From positions 62,001 to 126,000 of the forward strand of contig JASJCQ010000006.1 of the NCBI GenBank assembly GCA_030065915.1: 64,000 nt of DNA, in the 5' to 3' direction. This stretch comes from Woeseiaceae bacterium (GTDB taxonomy: Bacteria; Pseudomonadota; Gammaproteobacteria; Steroidobacterales; Woeseiaceae). The translations under genes were made by a program, and so were the position numbers. This document shows, piece after piece, positions 1 to 9,244 of this stretch. The notes under the pieces were generated by a model. It ran no database searches. It saw only the letters and a list, made by a program, of their open reading frames with translations, and was not told where the DNA came from. Within the stretch, counting starts at the first letter, position 1. Every line of letters begins with the position of its first letter.

Positions 1-1
1 C

Positions 2-655
2 GCGGAGGGCGGCACGCTGTTCCTCGATGAGATCGGCGAGTTGTCCCTGGACCTCCAGGCAAAACTACTGCGCGTACTGCAGACGGGAGAATATGAGCGG
101 CTCGGCGGCACAGAAACCCGGGTTGCCAACGTGAGACTCATTGCGGCGACTAACCGCGATCTCAGGTCGGCTACAGCGTCCGGCGAGTTCCGGGAAGACC
201 TGTTTTACCGAATTAACAGTTTCCCGATCGAGCTGCCACCATTGCGTGACCGAAGCGGCGACATACCGCTGCTCGCCGAGCACTTTGTTCGAAAACACGC
301 GGGCCGGCTCAACAAGACCATAACGGCGATATCCGCGAGCATGATCAGCGAACTGAACAGCTACGAATGGCCCGGCAACATTCGTGAACTGGAGAGTGTC
401 ATTGTGCGCGCATTGATTTCGGCCGGCGATAATTCGGTCCTGCGCCTGCCTGAGCCTCTGCGTACCGATGACTCACAGACGGGCAACGGCAATGGCTCAT
501 CGAGCCTCGACTACGAAGAACGATCTCACATCGTTGCCGTGCTCGAGAGCGCCGGCTGGAAGATCTCGGGTCCGCAAGGCGCTGCCGAGAAACTGGGACT
601 TGCGCCCAGTACGCTGCGCTCACGAATGAAAAAGCTCGGCATAGAGCGCAGCTGA
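2..655 (+). CDS. Sigma54-dependent transcriptional activator, C-terminal part (truncated by window edge)
   Basis: The reading frame is open from the first base. It begins inside the AAA+ domain at the Walker B segment GGTLFLDEIGE and continues through the sensor I region (AATNRDL), the arginine-rich LFYRIN...LPPLRDR segment and the sensor II WPGNIRELE motif. The last 45 residues form a Fis-type helix-turn-helix (GAAEKLGLAPSTLRSRMKKL). This layout is that of bacterial enhancer-binding proteins that use ATP hydrolysis to open sigma54-RNA polymerase promoters. The HTH wording is closest to FhlA/NorR-type activators, from memory. The sensory domain, Walker A and the GAFTGA loop lie outside the window, so the signal sensed cannot be told. 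It may be a response regulator or a GAF/PAS-type activator. Confidence 0.93.
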   Translation, partial: AEGGTLFLDEIGELSLDLQAKLLRVLQTGEYERLGGTETRVANVRLIAATNRDLRSATASGEFREDLFYRINSFPIELPPLRDRSGDIPLLAEHFVRKHAGRLNKTITAISASMISELNSYEWPGNIRELESVIVRALISAGDNSVLRLPEPLRTDDSQTGNGNGSSSLDYEERSHIVAVLESAGWKISGPQGAAEKLGLAPSTLRSRMKKLGIERS

Positions 656-798
656 CCAATTGTCCGGCGCCACGCCGATGCGACTCAGGAAGTAAATCGC
701 CGCTCTGTCGTTACGCGGCCGTGTCGTGACTGTCGATCTTTTCGAACCGCAGGGCAAGCACTAGAATCGTGGACTTATCCTTCACGGAGCCACGGACC

Positions 799-2004
799 AT
801 GCCCAGCCAGAAAGTCGAATTCCCTAACGCATCCGGGCATCTGTTGTCCGGCATCATGGACCACCTGGGACGTCCGCCGGTCGCCTATGCGCTGTTTGCG
901 CACTGCTTCACCTGCTCCAAGAATCTCAAGGCCGCGAGCAACATCAGCGCTGCATTGAATGCGTCCGGTATCGCGGTGTTACGGTTCGACTTTACCGGCC
1001 TCGGACAGAGTGAGGGCGACTTCTCTGACACCAATTTTTCGTCCAACGTTGACGATCTGCTCACGGCGTCCGCCTTCCTGGAAGAGCGCTTTGAGGCTCC
1101 CGCGATTCTTGTCGGGCACTCACTGGGAGGAACGGCCGTCCTGCAGGCAGCGCGGCGTATTGAATCCGCCGTCGCCGTTGCAACTATCGGCTCGCCATCC
1201 GAAGCCGTTCACGTCGCGCACTTGCTGGAAGGATCGAGAGACGAGCTTCGGGAGCGGGGTGAAGCCACGGTCAACCTCGGCGGCCGACCGTTCCGAATGA
1301 AGCAGCAGTTCGTCGATGACCTCGAGAGCCATGCAATCGAACCGGCATTAGGGTCGCTGCGCAAGGCGTTGCTGATCATGCACGCCCCACTGGATACCGT
1401 TGTCGAGGTCGACAACGCGTCGGCGCTGTTCGTTGCCGCGAAGCATCCCAAGAGCTTCGTCAGCCTCGATGACGCCGATCACTTGTTGAGTCGGGAAGAG
1501 GACTCACTGTATGCCGGCAAGGTACTTGCCGCCTGGGCGAGTCGCTACCTGCCGGAAAGAGACGACGTCTCTGCGGCGGACGACAGCCAGGTAGCTGCAA
1601 CGACACGCTCCGGAGGATTCCGAACCGACATCACCTTACCCAACGCACAGCTCATCGCCGACGAACCTGCGTCGGTGGGCGGTACCGGCCTCGGCCCTAC
1701 GCCTTACGACCTGCTGTCTGCCGCGCTGGCGAGCTGCACGACGATGACACTGCAGATGTACGCGAGGCACAAGAAGCTGGACCTCCGGGCGGCGACGGTC
1801 ATGATCGAACACGACAAGATTCACGCGAAAGACTGCATGGACTGCGAGAGGTCCGACGGGAAGATCGATGAATTTCGACGGACAATCACTCTCGAAGGCG
1901 ACCTGACCGAGGAACAAAGACAGAGGATGCTTGAAATCGCCGACCGTTGCCCGGTGCATAGAACGCTACACAGCGAGGTCAAGGTGCGATCGTCACTCGC
2001 GTGA
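799..2004 (+). CDS. Bifunctional alpha/beta hydrolase - OsmC family protein
   Basis: This is a two-domain fusion of 401 residues. Residues 1-255 are an alpha/beta hydrolase with nucleophile Ser108 in GHSLGG, a likely Asp199 (HAPLDT) and His228 (DADHLL). Residues 265-400 are an OsmC-type peroxidase/thiol domain with the expected pair Cys313 (ASCTTMT) and Cys384 (RCPVHRT). OsmC proteins reduce organic hydroperoxides, and the fused hydrolase may release or process an esterified peroxide or lipid; that coupling is inference. The ATG at 799 is preferred over an upstream GTG at 769 because a purine-rich CGGAG lies just before it and the family begins near MPSQKVEF. The 3' end overlaps the convergent membrane-protein gene by 12 nt. 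The fusion is a known architecture, not a frameshift artefact. Confidence 0.92.
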   Translation: MPSQKVEFPNASGHLLSGIMDHLGRPPVAYALFAHCFTCSKNLKAASNISAALNASGIAVLRFDFTGLGQSEGDFSDTNFSSNVDDLLTASAFLEERFEAPAILVGHSLGGTAVLQAARRIESAVAVATIGSPSEAVHVAHLLEGSRDELRERGEATVNLGGRPFRMKQQFVDDLESHAIEPALGSLRKALLIMHAPLDTVVEVDNASALFVAAKHPKSFVSLDDADHLLSREEDSLYAGKVLAAWASRYLPERDDVSAADDSQVAATTRSGGFRTDITLPNAQLIADEPASVGGTGLGPTPYDLLSAALASCTTMTLQMYARHKKLDLRAATVMIEHDKIHAKDCMDCERSDGKIDEFRRTITLEGDLTEEQRQRMLEIADRCPVHRTLHSEVKVRSSLA

Positions 2005-2940
2005 ACCGATGTAGTTCTTGCTGATTCGAAAGGCGAGCGCACTCATTCCGATCAGCACCAGGCCGAAGATCATCAGTGCGATCGGCCAGCCGATCGACTC
2101 GACGAAGTGTTTCGCCGAGAAGTAGCCGATGTAGGACAGCATACCGACCGTCGCGACGAACAGAAGCATGCGACTGTGAACAACCGTACTCAGGTAAACG
2201 AGACCGCTCGCGGCGCCGAGGAACAGCACTTCGACGGGTGACGATTCAACCAACTCGAATACACCCCACAACAGCCAGCAGGCGCCGATGAAGTACCACA
2301 GTGGGGTGATCGTGAAATGCTGCGTCTTTTCGAGACCAACGGACAGCATGATCAGCGACGTGCCCATGACGAGCGCTACCAGTTCGTAATCGACGTTGAT
2401 CCAGTCGAAGAATATGAGCAGGAACGAGACGCAGAAGACGATGGACGTAAAAAGCAGCACCGTCCGCTGTGTCTTCAAGAGTGTCGCAATTTGCTGAGCG
2501 GCCATCGTTCCTGTCGTCAGCATACCGATGAGCTCCCACTGATTGCCGGTGTAGAACTCCTCGAAGATGACGAGCAGGCCTGCGGGTTGGAGGAACGCCG
2601 CAATCAGGAACAGCGGCGTCGCGGCCTTCTCGTATCGCTCATCGTGGAGGGCAACGAGAGCGAGAATGAAGGCCGCGATACCGGATCCGAGGGTGATGAC
2701 GACGCGCGCCGCGAAGTTCATCGACTCCCAATGCATCGCGATAAACACACCGAGGCCCGCGAATACAAATGTCCCGCCGAGGTATGCGAGGACGCGTGTC
2801 AGCACCGACGTCTGTTTCTGCTGGGTGCCGGATTCTCTCGTCGCGGACTTTTCAAGCGCCGCGCTGATGTCATCGGCGCTGATCTCATGGGATGCGGCCA
2901 GCGCAACGATCTGCTCGAGTGCTTTCTGCTTGTCGCTCAT
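1993..2940 (-). CDS. DUF2157-like integral membrane protein
   Basis: The 315-residue protein has a soluble N-terminal stretch of about 45 residues rich in charged and helix-forming residues, then about eight to nine hydrophobic segments. The first of these (LAYLGGTFVFAGLGVFIAMHW) is the typical opening of DUF2157-type membrane proteins. No catalytic motif is visible and the function is unknown. It follows the 189-residue membrane-anchored gene by only 4 nt on the same strand, so the two probably form an operon. Its last codons overlap the convergent hydrolase-OsmC gene by 12 nt. Confidence 0.8.
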   Translation of the reverse strand: MSDKQKALEQIVALAASHEISADDISAALEKSATRESGTQQKQTSVLTRVLAYLGGTFVFAGLGVFIAMHWESMNFAARVVITLGSGIAAFILALVALHDERYEKAATPLFLIAAFLQPAGLLVIFEEFYTGNQWELIGMLTTGTMAAQQIATLLKTQRTVLLFTSIVFCVSFLLIFFDWINVDYELVALVMGTSLIMLSVGLEKTQHFTITPLWYFIGACWLLWGVFELVESSPVEVLFLGAASGLVYLSTVVHSRMLLFVATVGMLSYIGYFSAKHFVESIGWPIALMIFGLVLIGMSALAFRISKNYIGSRE

Positions 2941-2944
2941 CTCG

Positions 2945-3514
2945 TTAGTCCATCAACCAGCCCAGAAAGCTCGCGTTGTAATAGTACGAGCCTTCCGCCT
3001 GCGGAACGTCTACGACGGCACCGCTCTTGTGCAGCGTGAATGAGTACGAACGCCCCCCTCGGAAGAACGGAAAGAAGTCACCGCCGCGGTATCCGGGACC
3101 ACGCACCTCGTAGCCGTCCGGCGCCGTTCGGCTCGTTGACACGACCCGTGACGCAAGGTCGGGGATCTCCAGGTAAGTCCCGTTCTCGAAACTGTCCAGG
3201 TCGTCGGGCAGTTCGATCGCAATCTCGCGGACAATCTGCGATTCGACGTCCACGAGGAACAGCTTCGGGATACTTCGGTAGTTTCGTTCCGTCTTGAATG
3301 CCCGTGCCTTGATGCGTTCGTCTTCGACAGTAATCGTGATCTCGATAGGCAAGCCCGTACTCGGACTTTGCATCGACTGAAACAGGAAGTCGTACTGCGG
3401 CGGCTCGACCAGCATTCGCGGAATCGCGGTTGCGAGGACGAAGAAAACGACGACTACAACGGGCAGCAGGATACCGGCTGCCAGCATCGGGTTTTTTCGG
3501 ATCAGCTGAAACAT
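2945..3514 (-). CDS. Hypothetical single-span membrane-anchored protein
   Basis: This protein has 189 residues with one N-terminal transmembrane segment at about residues 10-30 (AAGILLPVVVVVFFVLATAI). The remainder is a predicted extracytoplasmic beta-rich domain containing an aromatic and glycine-rich patch (GYRGGDFFPFFRGGRSY). I do not recognise the family. GDYXXLXY-type proteins often accompany DUF2157 genes, and the position 4 nt upstream of the DUF2157-like gene fits such a partner, but the GDYxxLxY signature itself is absent. The ATG at 3514 is the only sensible start. Confidence 0.75.
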   Translation of the reverse strand: MFQLIRKNPMLAAGILLPVVVVVFFVLATAIPRMLVEPPQYDFLFQSMQSPSTGLPIEITITVEDERIKARAFKTERNYRSIPKLFLVDVESQIVREIAIELPDDLDSFENGTYLEIPDLASRVVSTSRTAPDGYEVRGPGYRGGDFFPFFRGGRSYSFTLHKSGAVVDVPQAEGSYYYNASFLGWLMD

Positions 3515-3748
3515 GACTATTCACCAGTCGACTAGCGATCCAGTAAGATTGTCAGCATACGCCGATCGACGGCGAAAGACCGTCAGTATTAGTACTTGGA
3601 CCCTCGCAGGCTTAGCAAATACCCTTAAGTGACTGGTCCGACAGGCATTCTCAGTACAAACCGCTATTTATGCTGCATGGTGGCGGCCGGATACTGACAG
3701 AGGCCTCCCGGCAATTTCGCTCGGGACTGAATCGACACGGGGGTCATA

Positions 3749-4552
3749 ATGTTGCCATTGAAGAACGCCTCGCGGCTTTTCCTGCTCCTGTTCTTGCTTG
3801 CCACGGGCACTGCCTTCGCCGATGTCCTCGACGACGTTCTCGAGCGCGGGTCGATACGCATTGGCGTCTCCGAGTTTGTTCCCTGGACCATGAAGGACGC
3901 CGACGGCGCCCTGCAGGGCTTCGAGATCGACGTCGGCAGAAAGCTCGCCTCGGATATGGGTGTTACGGCAGAATTTGTCGCGTATGAATGGAGCGACATC
4001 ATCCCAGCGGTGCAGAACGGCGAAGTCGACGTAATCGCGGCCGGCATGGCCATCACGCCGGAGCGCGCCCTCAAGGTGAATTTCAGCCGGCCGATCGCCG
4101 TGTCCGGCGTCGGGCTCGCTCTGAATGCCAAGCTCACAGAAGACCTGGAGGCGCTCAGCGAACTCAACCGGCCCGATGTCAAGATCTGTGTCGTTAAAGG
4201 CACGCTGGCCGACAGCGTCGCTCGTACGCTGTTCGACCGGGCCAGCATCCACACCTTCAGTGACAACGCGGAAGCGGAAGAGATGCTGCTGGAAGACCGT
4301 GCCGAGGCCTACGTCGCCAGCATGCCGGCGATCGTTTTCATGGTGCTTCGAAATACGGAAAAGGTATCGATACCGATCAACGAGCCACTGGTGGCATCCA
4401 GCGAGGCTATCGCCGTGAAGAAAGGCGAACAGGAGCTGCTGAATTTTCTGGATGCATGGGTGACTGCGAGAACATCGGACAAGTGGTTGCTCACGACGAG
4501 AGATTACTGGTTCGGCACCCTGGACTGGGCCAGCAGCGGAGCAGAGCAATGA
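3749..4552 (+). CDS. Family 3 extracellular solute-binding protein
   Basis: This 267-residue periplasmic binding protein has a cleavable signal peptide (hydrophobic residues 9-23, cleavage after TAFA). The opening RGSIRIGVSEFVPWTMKD and the blocks GFEIDVGRKLA and AGMAITPERA are typical of family 3 binding proteins for amino acids and small amines. No permease or ATPase lies nearby, so it is an orphan that may feed a transporter elsewhere or act as a periplasmic sensor. A GGGGG run precedes the ATG as a ribosome-binding site. Its stop overlaps the start of the next gene (ATGA), which suggests translational coupling. The ligand cannot be assigned from sequence. Confidence 0.9.
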   Translation: MLPLKNASRLFLLLFLLATGTAFADVLDDVLERGSIRIGVSEFVPWTMKDADGALQGFEIDVGRKLASDMGVTAEFVAYEWSDIIPAVQNGEVDVIAAGMAITPERALKVNFSRPIAVSGVGLALNAKLTEDLEALSELNRPDVKICVVKGTLADSVARTLFDRASIHTFSDNAEAEEMLLEDRAEAYVASMPAIVFMVLRNTEKVSIPINEPLVASSEAIAVKKGEQELLNFLDAWVTARTSDKWLLTTRDYWFGTLDWASSGAEQ

Positions 4553-4956
4553 AGCATCGCACAGCCAGCCTGCTCGCCCTGATACCGGCCGCATTACTCG
4601 CCGGCAACGGACTGGCGCAGGACGACGATCCGGCAGAACCGACCGACGAAGCGTCGGAGAGTGAAGCGATCGACGAGATCGTCGTCAGGGCCAGCCGGGA
4701 CGGCGACCCGAAGAAACTCGAACTCGAGAAGGCAGAAATGCTGAGAGCGCAGGTCTTCGCGCTGTATCGCGAGATGAAGCGAGACGAGGAAGAGTCGGAA
4801 TGGCGAAGTTCGCTGCCGAAGGCCTACGGTAATTTCGGTGGCATCAAGTGGGGCTACGACGCCAATGCTGAATCACGGATGCGGCGCGAGTCAGGTCTCG
4901 ACGACATGGACCCGGACGAAATCAGGCCGGCCACGATCATTCGTATCGAATTCTGA
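4549..4956 (+). CDS. Small secreted protein of unknown function, coupled to the binding protein
   Basis: The start is taken at 4549 because its ATG overlaps the stop of the binding-protein gene (ATGA) and opens a clean signal peptide (MKHRTASLLALIPAALLAG, cleavage near GLAQ). The mature part is about 110 residues, acidic, and carries an IDEIVVRASR segment. That segment resembles the TonB-box region of TonB-dependent receptors, but no plug or barrel follows. The rest is highly charged with a likely helix at residues 60-85. I do not recognise a function. The ATGA overlap implies expression together with the solute-binding protein. Confidence 0.75.
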   Translation: MKHRTASLLALIPAALLAGNGLAQDDDPAEPTDEASESEAIDEIVVRASRDGDPKKLELEKAEMLRAQVFALYREMKRDEEESEWRSSLPKAYGNFGGIKWGYDANAESRMRRESGLDDMDPDEIRPATIIRIEF

Positions 4957-5063
4957 TTCACGCTCCCCGGTAATAGCATTCCCAGAATTGAACGGGCTGG
5001 AACGCCAGCCCACCTTGCTGTCGTTGCCGCCGAGGAACAGCGGCAGACAGAAGGCATCCGACT

Positions 5064-5666
5064 ATGGCAAAGGGCATCAAGACCGAGAAGTTCGAACAGG
5101 TTGAGGTCGCGAGCCGATCCGCTCTCTGGGATTGGTTGCACGACAACCATCAACAAGACGAGAGTGTGTGGTTGGTGACTTTCAAGAAGTCAGTGCCGGA
5201 CAAGTACCTATCGACCGACAGCGTTCTGGACGCACTGATCGCGTATGGATGGATCGATGGGGTACGTCGAAAACTGGACTCTGATCGAACGATGCAGCTT
5301 ATCTCCAGACGAAAAACGCAATACTGGTCGAAAACCTACAAGGATCGGGCCGATCGCCTGGAGCAGGAAGGTCGAATGCAGGAACCGGGTCGTCTCGTCA
5401 TAGAAGAGTCCAAACGAAGCGGCGTTTGGTCTTTTTTGGATGACGTTGATGCATTGATCATTCCGGAAGACCTGCTCGCCGCTTTGAAGGCGCATCCACC
5501 GGCATTGGAGACGTTCTCGAAGTTCCCGCCGTCCGCTCAGCGTTTCGCATTGAGGGACGTCAAACTCGCCAAAACCGAAGCGACTCGCCGGAAACGAATT
5601 GACGATGTCGTTTCAAGGGCGCAGCGCGGAGAGCTGCCACGAGGTGTTCGGATGACCGGCGGTTGA
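5064..5666 (+). CDS. YdeI/OmpD-associated family protein
   Basis: The protein has 200 residues. The N-terminal half contains the family blocks ALWDWLHDNHQQDESVWLV, LDALIAYGWIDGV and SRRKTQYWSKTYKDRADRL. The C-terminal half (ALKAHPPALETFSKFPPSAQ) matches the alpha-helical OmdA-like end of this family. Members are described loosely as YdeI/OmpD-associated or bacteriocin-protection proteins, with no firmly known biochemical activity. The ATG at 5064 has an upstream AGAAGG ribosome-binding site and begins a lysine-rich start usual in the family. It stands alone between the binding-protein pair and the S46 peptidase. Confidence 0.85.
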   Translation: MAKGIKTEKFEQVEVASRSALWDWLHDNHQQDESVWLVTFKKSVPDKYLSTDSVLDALIAYGWIDGVRRKLDSDRTMQLISRRKTQYWSKTYKDRADRLEQEGRMQEPGRLVIEESKRSGVWSFLDDVDALIIPEDLLAALKAHPPALETFSKFPPSAQRFALRDVKLAKTEATRRKRIDDVVSRAQRGELPRGVRMTGG

Positions 5667-5852
5667 AACCCATCGCGCCCTGCGGGACCGCGATGACCTG
5701 ATCACACGGTATCCACTAACTTTCGGGCCTCCGGGACCGAGGGTCAATTGAGCAAATGTCTTCTTTCGGGTCAGAAGCAGCCATCGGTCATCCCTTTGAT
5801 GGCTCGTGTATCATGAGCGCGCGATTTGAGACCTACCAAGAAGACCAAGACG

Positions 5853-7916
5853 ATGACAAGAACACTACTGACGCTGCTGACGCTTACACTGTCGTATACG
5901 GCGCTTGCCGACGAAGGCATGTGGACGATCGACAATTTCCCGACTGATACCGTCGCCGAAAAATACGACGTCGACGTCGGCGACGATTGGCTGAGAAAGG
6001 CTCAACTTGCCACCACCCGCCTGGAGGGCGGATGCTCGGGATCTTTTGCATCCTCCGACGGCCTGGTGCTAACCAACAACCATTGCACCTGGGGGTGCAT
6101 TCGAAACCTGAGCACGTCCGAGAGAAACCTGTCGGACGAGGGATTCATCGCCCGAGACCGCGGCGAGGAGTTGCAGTGCCCCGGCGAGCAGATTTCGGTG
6201 CTGGTTGAATTCGAGGAGGTCACGGATAAGATCGCGTCGGTTACTGCCGGAATGGACGAGGCGCAGGCAAACAGTGCCCGCAAGGCCGAGCTGACGCGTT
6301 TAGAGTCTGACTGCGAGGCGGCATCCAAGGGCGAGCGCAGCTGTGAGGCAGTCACGCTCTACAACGGTGGCCAGTACTTCATCTACCAGTACAAGCGATA
6401 CGACGACGTACGCCTGGTGTTTGCGCCGGAGCTGGATATCGGCGCGTTCGGGGGCGACCCGGACAACTTCAACTTCCCGCGCTGGAGTTTCGACATGACC
6501 TTTCTGCGGGCTTACGAGAACGGCGAGCCTGCACAGACACCCGACTACCTGCGTTGGCGGGCCGAGGGACCCGCAGCGGGAGAGCCCGTTTTCGTTACTG
6601 GCCACCCAGGTTCGACGGATCGCCTGTTAACGGTCTCGCAGCTCAAGTTTCAGCGTGACGTCATGCTGCCGCTGTGGTTGCTGAGGTACTCGGAGTTCCG
6701 TGGGCGAATGATGGCCTGGCAGCACACCAGCGATGAAGCGGCACGAACTGTCCAGCAACGCATTCTGAACTACGAGAATGCCCTTAAGGTCCGCCGCAAC
6801 CAGCTCAAGGCCCTGCAAAACGATCGCATGATCGGGCGCAAAGCGAGTGAAGAGCGGTCGTTGAGAGAGGCTATCGCGTCGGACCCCGCCCTGACAGCTG
6901 CTTATGGCGAAGCCTGGGACCTGATCGATAGGTCGCTGGACACGCATCGAAACTTCTACGAAGAACACCTGTTTATCGAGAACGCGGCCGGTCTGCAGGG
7001 CAGCCTGTACGCGTATGCCAAGACCATCGTCCGCGGCACGGCGGAGCTTGAGAAGCCCAGCGATAAACGCATCCGCGCATACAGGGACACGGCGTTACCA
7101 CAACTCACGCAGCGTCTTTTCGCCGCACGTCCAATAGATAAGGAATTTGAGAAACTGCAGCTTACGTTCTCACTCGAAAAGATGCGGGAATGGCTCGGAC
7201 CGGACAGCCAGTGGGTGCACTCCATCATTGGCAATGAAGCACCTGACGAGCTCGCATCAGATCTTGTGACCGGAACAAAGCTGGACGATCCCGCTTATCG
7301 CAGAAAACTCTGGGAAGGCGGCGCTGCCGCGGTTGAGGCAAGTGACGACCCGTTTATCCGGCTCGCGGCCACTATCGAGCCCGGGGCTAATGCACTGCGA
7401 ATTCGCTATCGGGATGAAGTCGAGGCGCCACGAATTCTCGGCGAGGAGATGATCGCCGACGCCCGTTTCCAGCTGTACGGGACCAACACCTACCCTGATG
7501 CCACATTCACGCTGCGCGTAACCTACGGCGCCGTAGAGGGCTGGGAGGAGCGCGGCGAGATGATCGATCCGTTCACTCGCACGTCGCGACTGTTCGAGCG
7601 CGCAACCGGGCAGCGGCCGTTCAGAGTGCCGGATTCCTGGTCGAACGCACGCGAGGATCTCGACCCCGATACTCCCTTCAACTTCGTCGCAACGACCGAT
7701 ATTACGGGCGGAAACTCGGGCAGTCCGATGATCGCTGCTGACGGTTCGCTCATCGGACTCGCATTCGACGGAAACATTCACTCGATCGCGGGTGATTACT
7801 GGTTCGATCCCAGTGTGAATCGGACAGTCGGCGTCAACGCTGCGATCATGCTCGAAGCGCTGGAGACGGTTTACGGTGCGGACTTTCTTGTCGAGGAGTT
7901 GACGTTCACCGACTAG
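5853..7916 (+). CDS. S46 family dipeptidyl peptidase (DPP7-like)
   Basis: This is a secreted serine dipeptidyl-peptidase of 687 residues with a signal peptide (MTRTLLTLLTLTLSYTALA). Catalytic residues are visible as His77 (LTNNHC), Asp214 (FDMTFLR) and Ser622 (GGNSGSP). In this family the residue 18 positions after the catalytic serine separates DPP11 (Arg, acidic P1) from DPP7 (Gly, hydrophobic P1). Here it is Gly640 in FDGN, so preference for hydrophobic P1 residues is inferred. The ATG at 5853 was preferred to a TTG 27 nt upstream because it begins the signal peptide directly. It probably acts in the periplasm to turn oligopeptides into dipeptides for uptake. It has no operon partner. Confidence 0.93.
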   Translation: MTRTLLTLLTLTLSYTALADEGMWTIDNFPTDTVAEKYDVDVGDDWLRKAQLATTRLEGGCSGSFASSDGLVLTNNHCTWGCIRNLSTSERNLSDEGFIARDRGEELQCPGEQISVLVEFEEVTDKIASVTAGMDEAQANSARKAELTRLESDCEAASKGERSCEAVTLYNGGQYFIYQYKRYDDVRLVFAPELDIGAFGGDPDNFNFPRWSFDMTFLRAYENGEPAQTPDYLRWRAEGPAAGEPVFVTGHPGSTDRLLTVSQLKFQRDVMLPLWLLRYSEFRGRMMAWQHTSDEAARTVQQRILNYENALKVRRNQLKALQNDRMIGRKASEERSLREAIASDPALTAAYGEAWDLIDRSLDTHRNFYEEHLFIENAAGLQGSLYAYAKTIVRGTAELEKPSDKRIRAYRDTALPQLTQRLFAARPIDKEFEKLQLTFSLEKMREWLGPDSQWVHSIIGNEAPDELASDLVTGTKLDDPAYRRKLWEGGAAAVEASDDPFIRLAATIEPGANALRIRYRDEVEAPRILGEEMIADARFQLYGTNTYPDATFTLRVTYGAVEGWEERGEMIDPFTRTSRLFERATGQRPFRVPDSWSNAREDLDPDTPFNFVATTDITGGNSGSPMIAADGSLIGLAFDGNIHSIAGDYWFDPSVNRTVGVNAAIMLEALETVYGADFLVEELTFTD

Positions 7917-8112
7917 CGCCTGTCGACGCGACAATTGACAAGTGTCGTCATCATTGCGGAGCGCCTTACTTTCGGCGGGGAAACCCAGGTAACTTGTTGT
8001 TTTAGAGAAAAATAAAGCGCTGAGGTCTCGCTCGCCAGCGTGCCGGTGCGCACCTCAAGTTTTCGTCTGTTCGGCCGATACCTTCTACTGGAACTGAACG
8101 GATACGCAATCG

Positions 8113-9075
8113 ATGATTCACCCCCCAATCCCTGCCGACGAACGCGAGCGACTGCAGACGCTTAGAGACCTCGATCTCCTCGACACGGCGCCGGAAGAAC
8201 GCTTCGACCGTATTACGAGAATCGCCCGGCAACTCTTTTCCGTTCCCATCGCCCTCGTCAGCCTCGTCGACGAGAACCGACAGTGGTTCAAATCGAGGCA
8301 GGGCCTGGATGCAACGGAGACGCCGCGTGACATCTCTTTCTGCGGCCATGCGATCATCGGAAAGGAGCCGCTGATCGTTCAAGATGCGCTTGAAGATGAG
8401 CGCTTTGCCGACAATCCGCTGGTCTGCGAGGCGCCGGACATTCGCTTCTATGCGGGCTGCCCGATCACTGCACCCAATGGCCACAGGATCGGAACGTTGT
8501 GCCTGATCGACCAGGAGCCGCGGTCGTTCAGCGCCGACGACTCGGCCCGCCTTCGCGAGCTGGCGATGATGGTCGAGGACGAACTTTCCACGTTGGCGCA
8601 GGTAACGGTCGATCGTGTTACAGGGCTGTCGAACCGTAGTGGTTTCCTGGAGATCGCCGGGCACCTTTTGCCGCTGTGCCAACGCAAGGAACAACCGGCG
8701 GCACTGTGGATGTTCCAGATTCAGAACCTGCTCGATATCGAATCCCGTATCAGCAAAGAGGAAGCGGGCGCTACGGCGGTAGAGTTCGCTGACATCCTGA
8801 AGAACGGCTTCCGCGAATCCGACGTTGTTGCCCGGCTCTCCTTCGATGTCTTCGCGGTTCTGTTGGCCGGTTCGTCTCTGAACGACACGCAGCAGGCGCG
8901 CAAGCTCCTGGACGAAGTCATGGGCGAGAGAAACTCGCAGCAGTCGACTGAGCGGTTCCTGGAGCTGGTCTCATTCGCGGCGGCCTACGAGCCGTCCCGG
9001 CACGAGAACGCGTCGGACCTGCTTCGTGACGCCGAAGCCGGGCTGGTCGAAGTCAGCACGACCCAGGTCGCCTGA
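8113..9075 (+). CDS. GAF-domain protein with degenerate GGDEF domain
   Basis: The 320-residue protein is cytoplasmic. Residues 15-160 form a GAF sensor domain (LDLLDTAPEERFDRI, SFCGHAI, GTLCLID). Residues 165-310 resemble a GGDEF diguanylate cyclase domain, beginning with VTGLSNRSGF. The active-site signature is replaced by LSFDVF (residues 242-247), which lacks the glycines and acidic residues needed for GTP cyclisation. It is therefore predicted not to make cyclic di-GMP and may act as a sensor or binding protein. No EAL domain is present. There is no strong Shine-Dalgarno site before the ATG, though the GAF family start fits. Confidence 0.88.
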   Translation: MIHPPIPADERERLQTLRDLDLLDTAPEERFDRITRIARQLFSVPIALVSLVDENRQWFKSRQGLDATETPRDISFCGHAIIGKEPLIVQDALEDERFADNPLVCEAPDIRFYAGCPITAPNGHRIGTLCLIDQEPRSFSADDSARLRELAMMVEDELSTLAQVTVDRVTGLSNRSGFLEIAGHLLPLCQRKEQPAALWMFQIQNLLDIESRISKEEAGATAVEFADILKNGFRESDVVARLSFDVFAVLLAGSSLNDTQQARKLLDEVMGERNSQQSTERFLELVSFAAAYEPSRHENASDLLRDAEAGLVEVSTTQVA

Positions 9076-9244
9076 GGCCAGCGCCCCTGTCGAATATCCC
9101 GCAGCTGGCGCCTGCCCGTCAGTCCGCGGTCTTCGATCGCATCCTGTCGTTGCGGCCCGCGGGATTCCATCGCTGTTTCGAAATCCCGCGATTTTGTTTT
9201 ACCCTCGCCGTCTTCCAGGAATGAGGCGCGAGGATCGACTAACC

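Noticed and set aside
2317..3043. Long plus-strand frames opposite the DUF2157 pair
   Set aside because: They are antisense shadows of GC-rich genes, full of charged and Arg residues and without any family motif.
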